Shown: positions 5,654 to 5,654 of the stretch, one piece after another | Layout: each line of letters starts with the position of its first letter | Numbering within the stretch: the first letter of the stretch is position 1 | Source: Prevotella sp. | GTDB taxonomy: Bacteria > Bacteroidota > Bacteroidia > Bacteroidales > Bacteroidaceae | Reading direction: 5' to 3' | DNA: 5,654 bases | NCBI GenBank assembly: GCA_021204735.1 | Contig: JAJPYV010000361.1 | Span: forward strand, 1 to 5,654 | Notes under the pieces: generated by a model | Told to the model about the DNA's origin: nothing | Database searches by the model: none | Seen by the model: only the letters and a program-made list of their open reading frames with translations | Translations under genes and position numbers: made by a program

Positions 5654-5654
5654 A

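Larger units (their letters stand above)
5492..5654. mobile_element. Probable end of a transposable element, IS21/Mu-type, cut by the window edge
   Basis: The sequence after the stop of the last gene begins 5'-TGACAG and contains the pentamer TGACA three times (5492-5496, 5508-5512, 5528-5532), all in the same orientation. Two of these lie within an exact 15-bp direct repeat, and a second repeat pair lies further in. Ends with a terminal TG and several internal transposase sites are typical of the IS21, Mu and Tn7 families. No transposase, second end or target duplication is visible, so both the family and the exact boundary are inferred. Ending so soon after such a structure would also fit an assembly break at a multi-copy element. 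Confidence 0.45.

Noticed and set aside
5501..5654. Possible CRISPR array from the repeats at the right end
   Set aside because: The repeats are 15 and 12 bp, of two different sequences, with spacings of 5 and 19 bases; array repeats are longer and uniform with spacers of about 30 bases, and no cas gene is visible.

Overview
The window looks like chromosomal DNA from a Bacteroidales bacterium, most likely Prevotella or a close relative. Intergenic DNA is AT-rich and coding DNA is moderate in GC. There are no Shine-Dalgarno sequences at the starts. The upstream regions carry the Bacteroidetes promoter form (TTTG, about 19-21 bases, TAnnTTTG). The proteins resemble Bacteroidetes versions of their families. 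The genus is an inference from recall, not from a search.

Layout from left to right. Positions 1-94 hold no gene. They contain a probable minus-strand promoter for a gene beyond the left edge and an AT-only terminator-like hairpin. Two minus-strand genes 12 bases apart follow: a class I methyltransferase-like protein (671-1324, transcribed first) and a PduO-type cob(I)alamin adenosyltransferase (95-658). A 235-base AT-rich spacer (1325-1559) holds a candidate promoter and an inverted repeat. Next is a minus-strand M20 zinc deacetylase of the ArgE type (1560-2621). A 99-base divergent promoter region separates it from a plus-strand pair: a DEAD-box RNA helicase with a DbpA-type RNA-binding domain (2721-4688) and a stand-alone methionine-synthase activation-domain protein (4685-5491). 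These two overlap by four bases and use TTG and GTG starts.

The last 163 bases hold nested direct repeats that start immediately after the stop codon of the last gene. They look like one end of a transposable element of the IS21/Mu type (5'-TG outer end, repeated TGTCA-containing sites). The window stops inside it, so the element itself is not visible.

Functionally this is mostly housekeeping metabolism. Two genes concern cobalamin (adenosylation, and reactivation of B12-dependent methionine synthase), but they lie in different transcription units. One gene is for arginine biosynthesis or related deacylation, and one is for cold-shock/ribosome-type RNA remodelling. I did not find convincing evidence of a wholly new system. 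The most unusual parts are the element-like right end, the Cys-rich split MetH activation protein coupled to a helicase, and a methyltransferase relative with eroded motifs.
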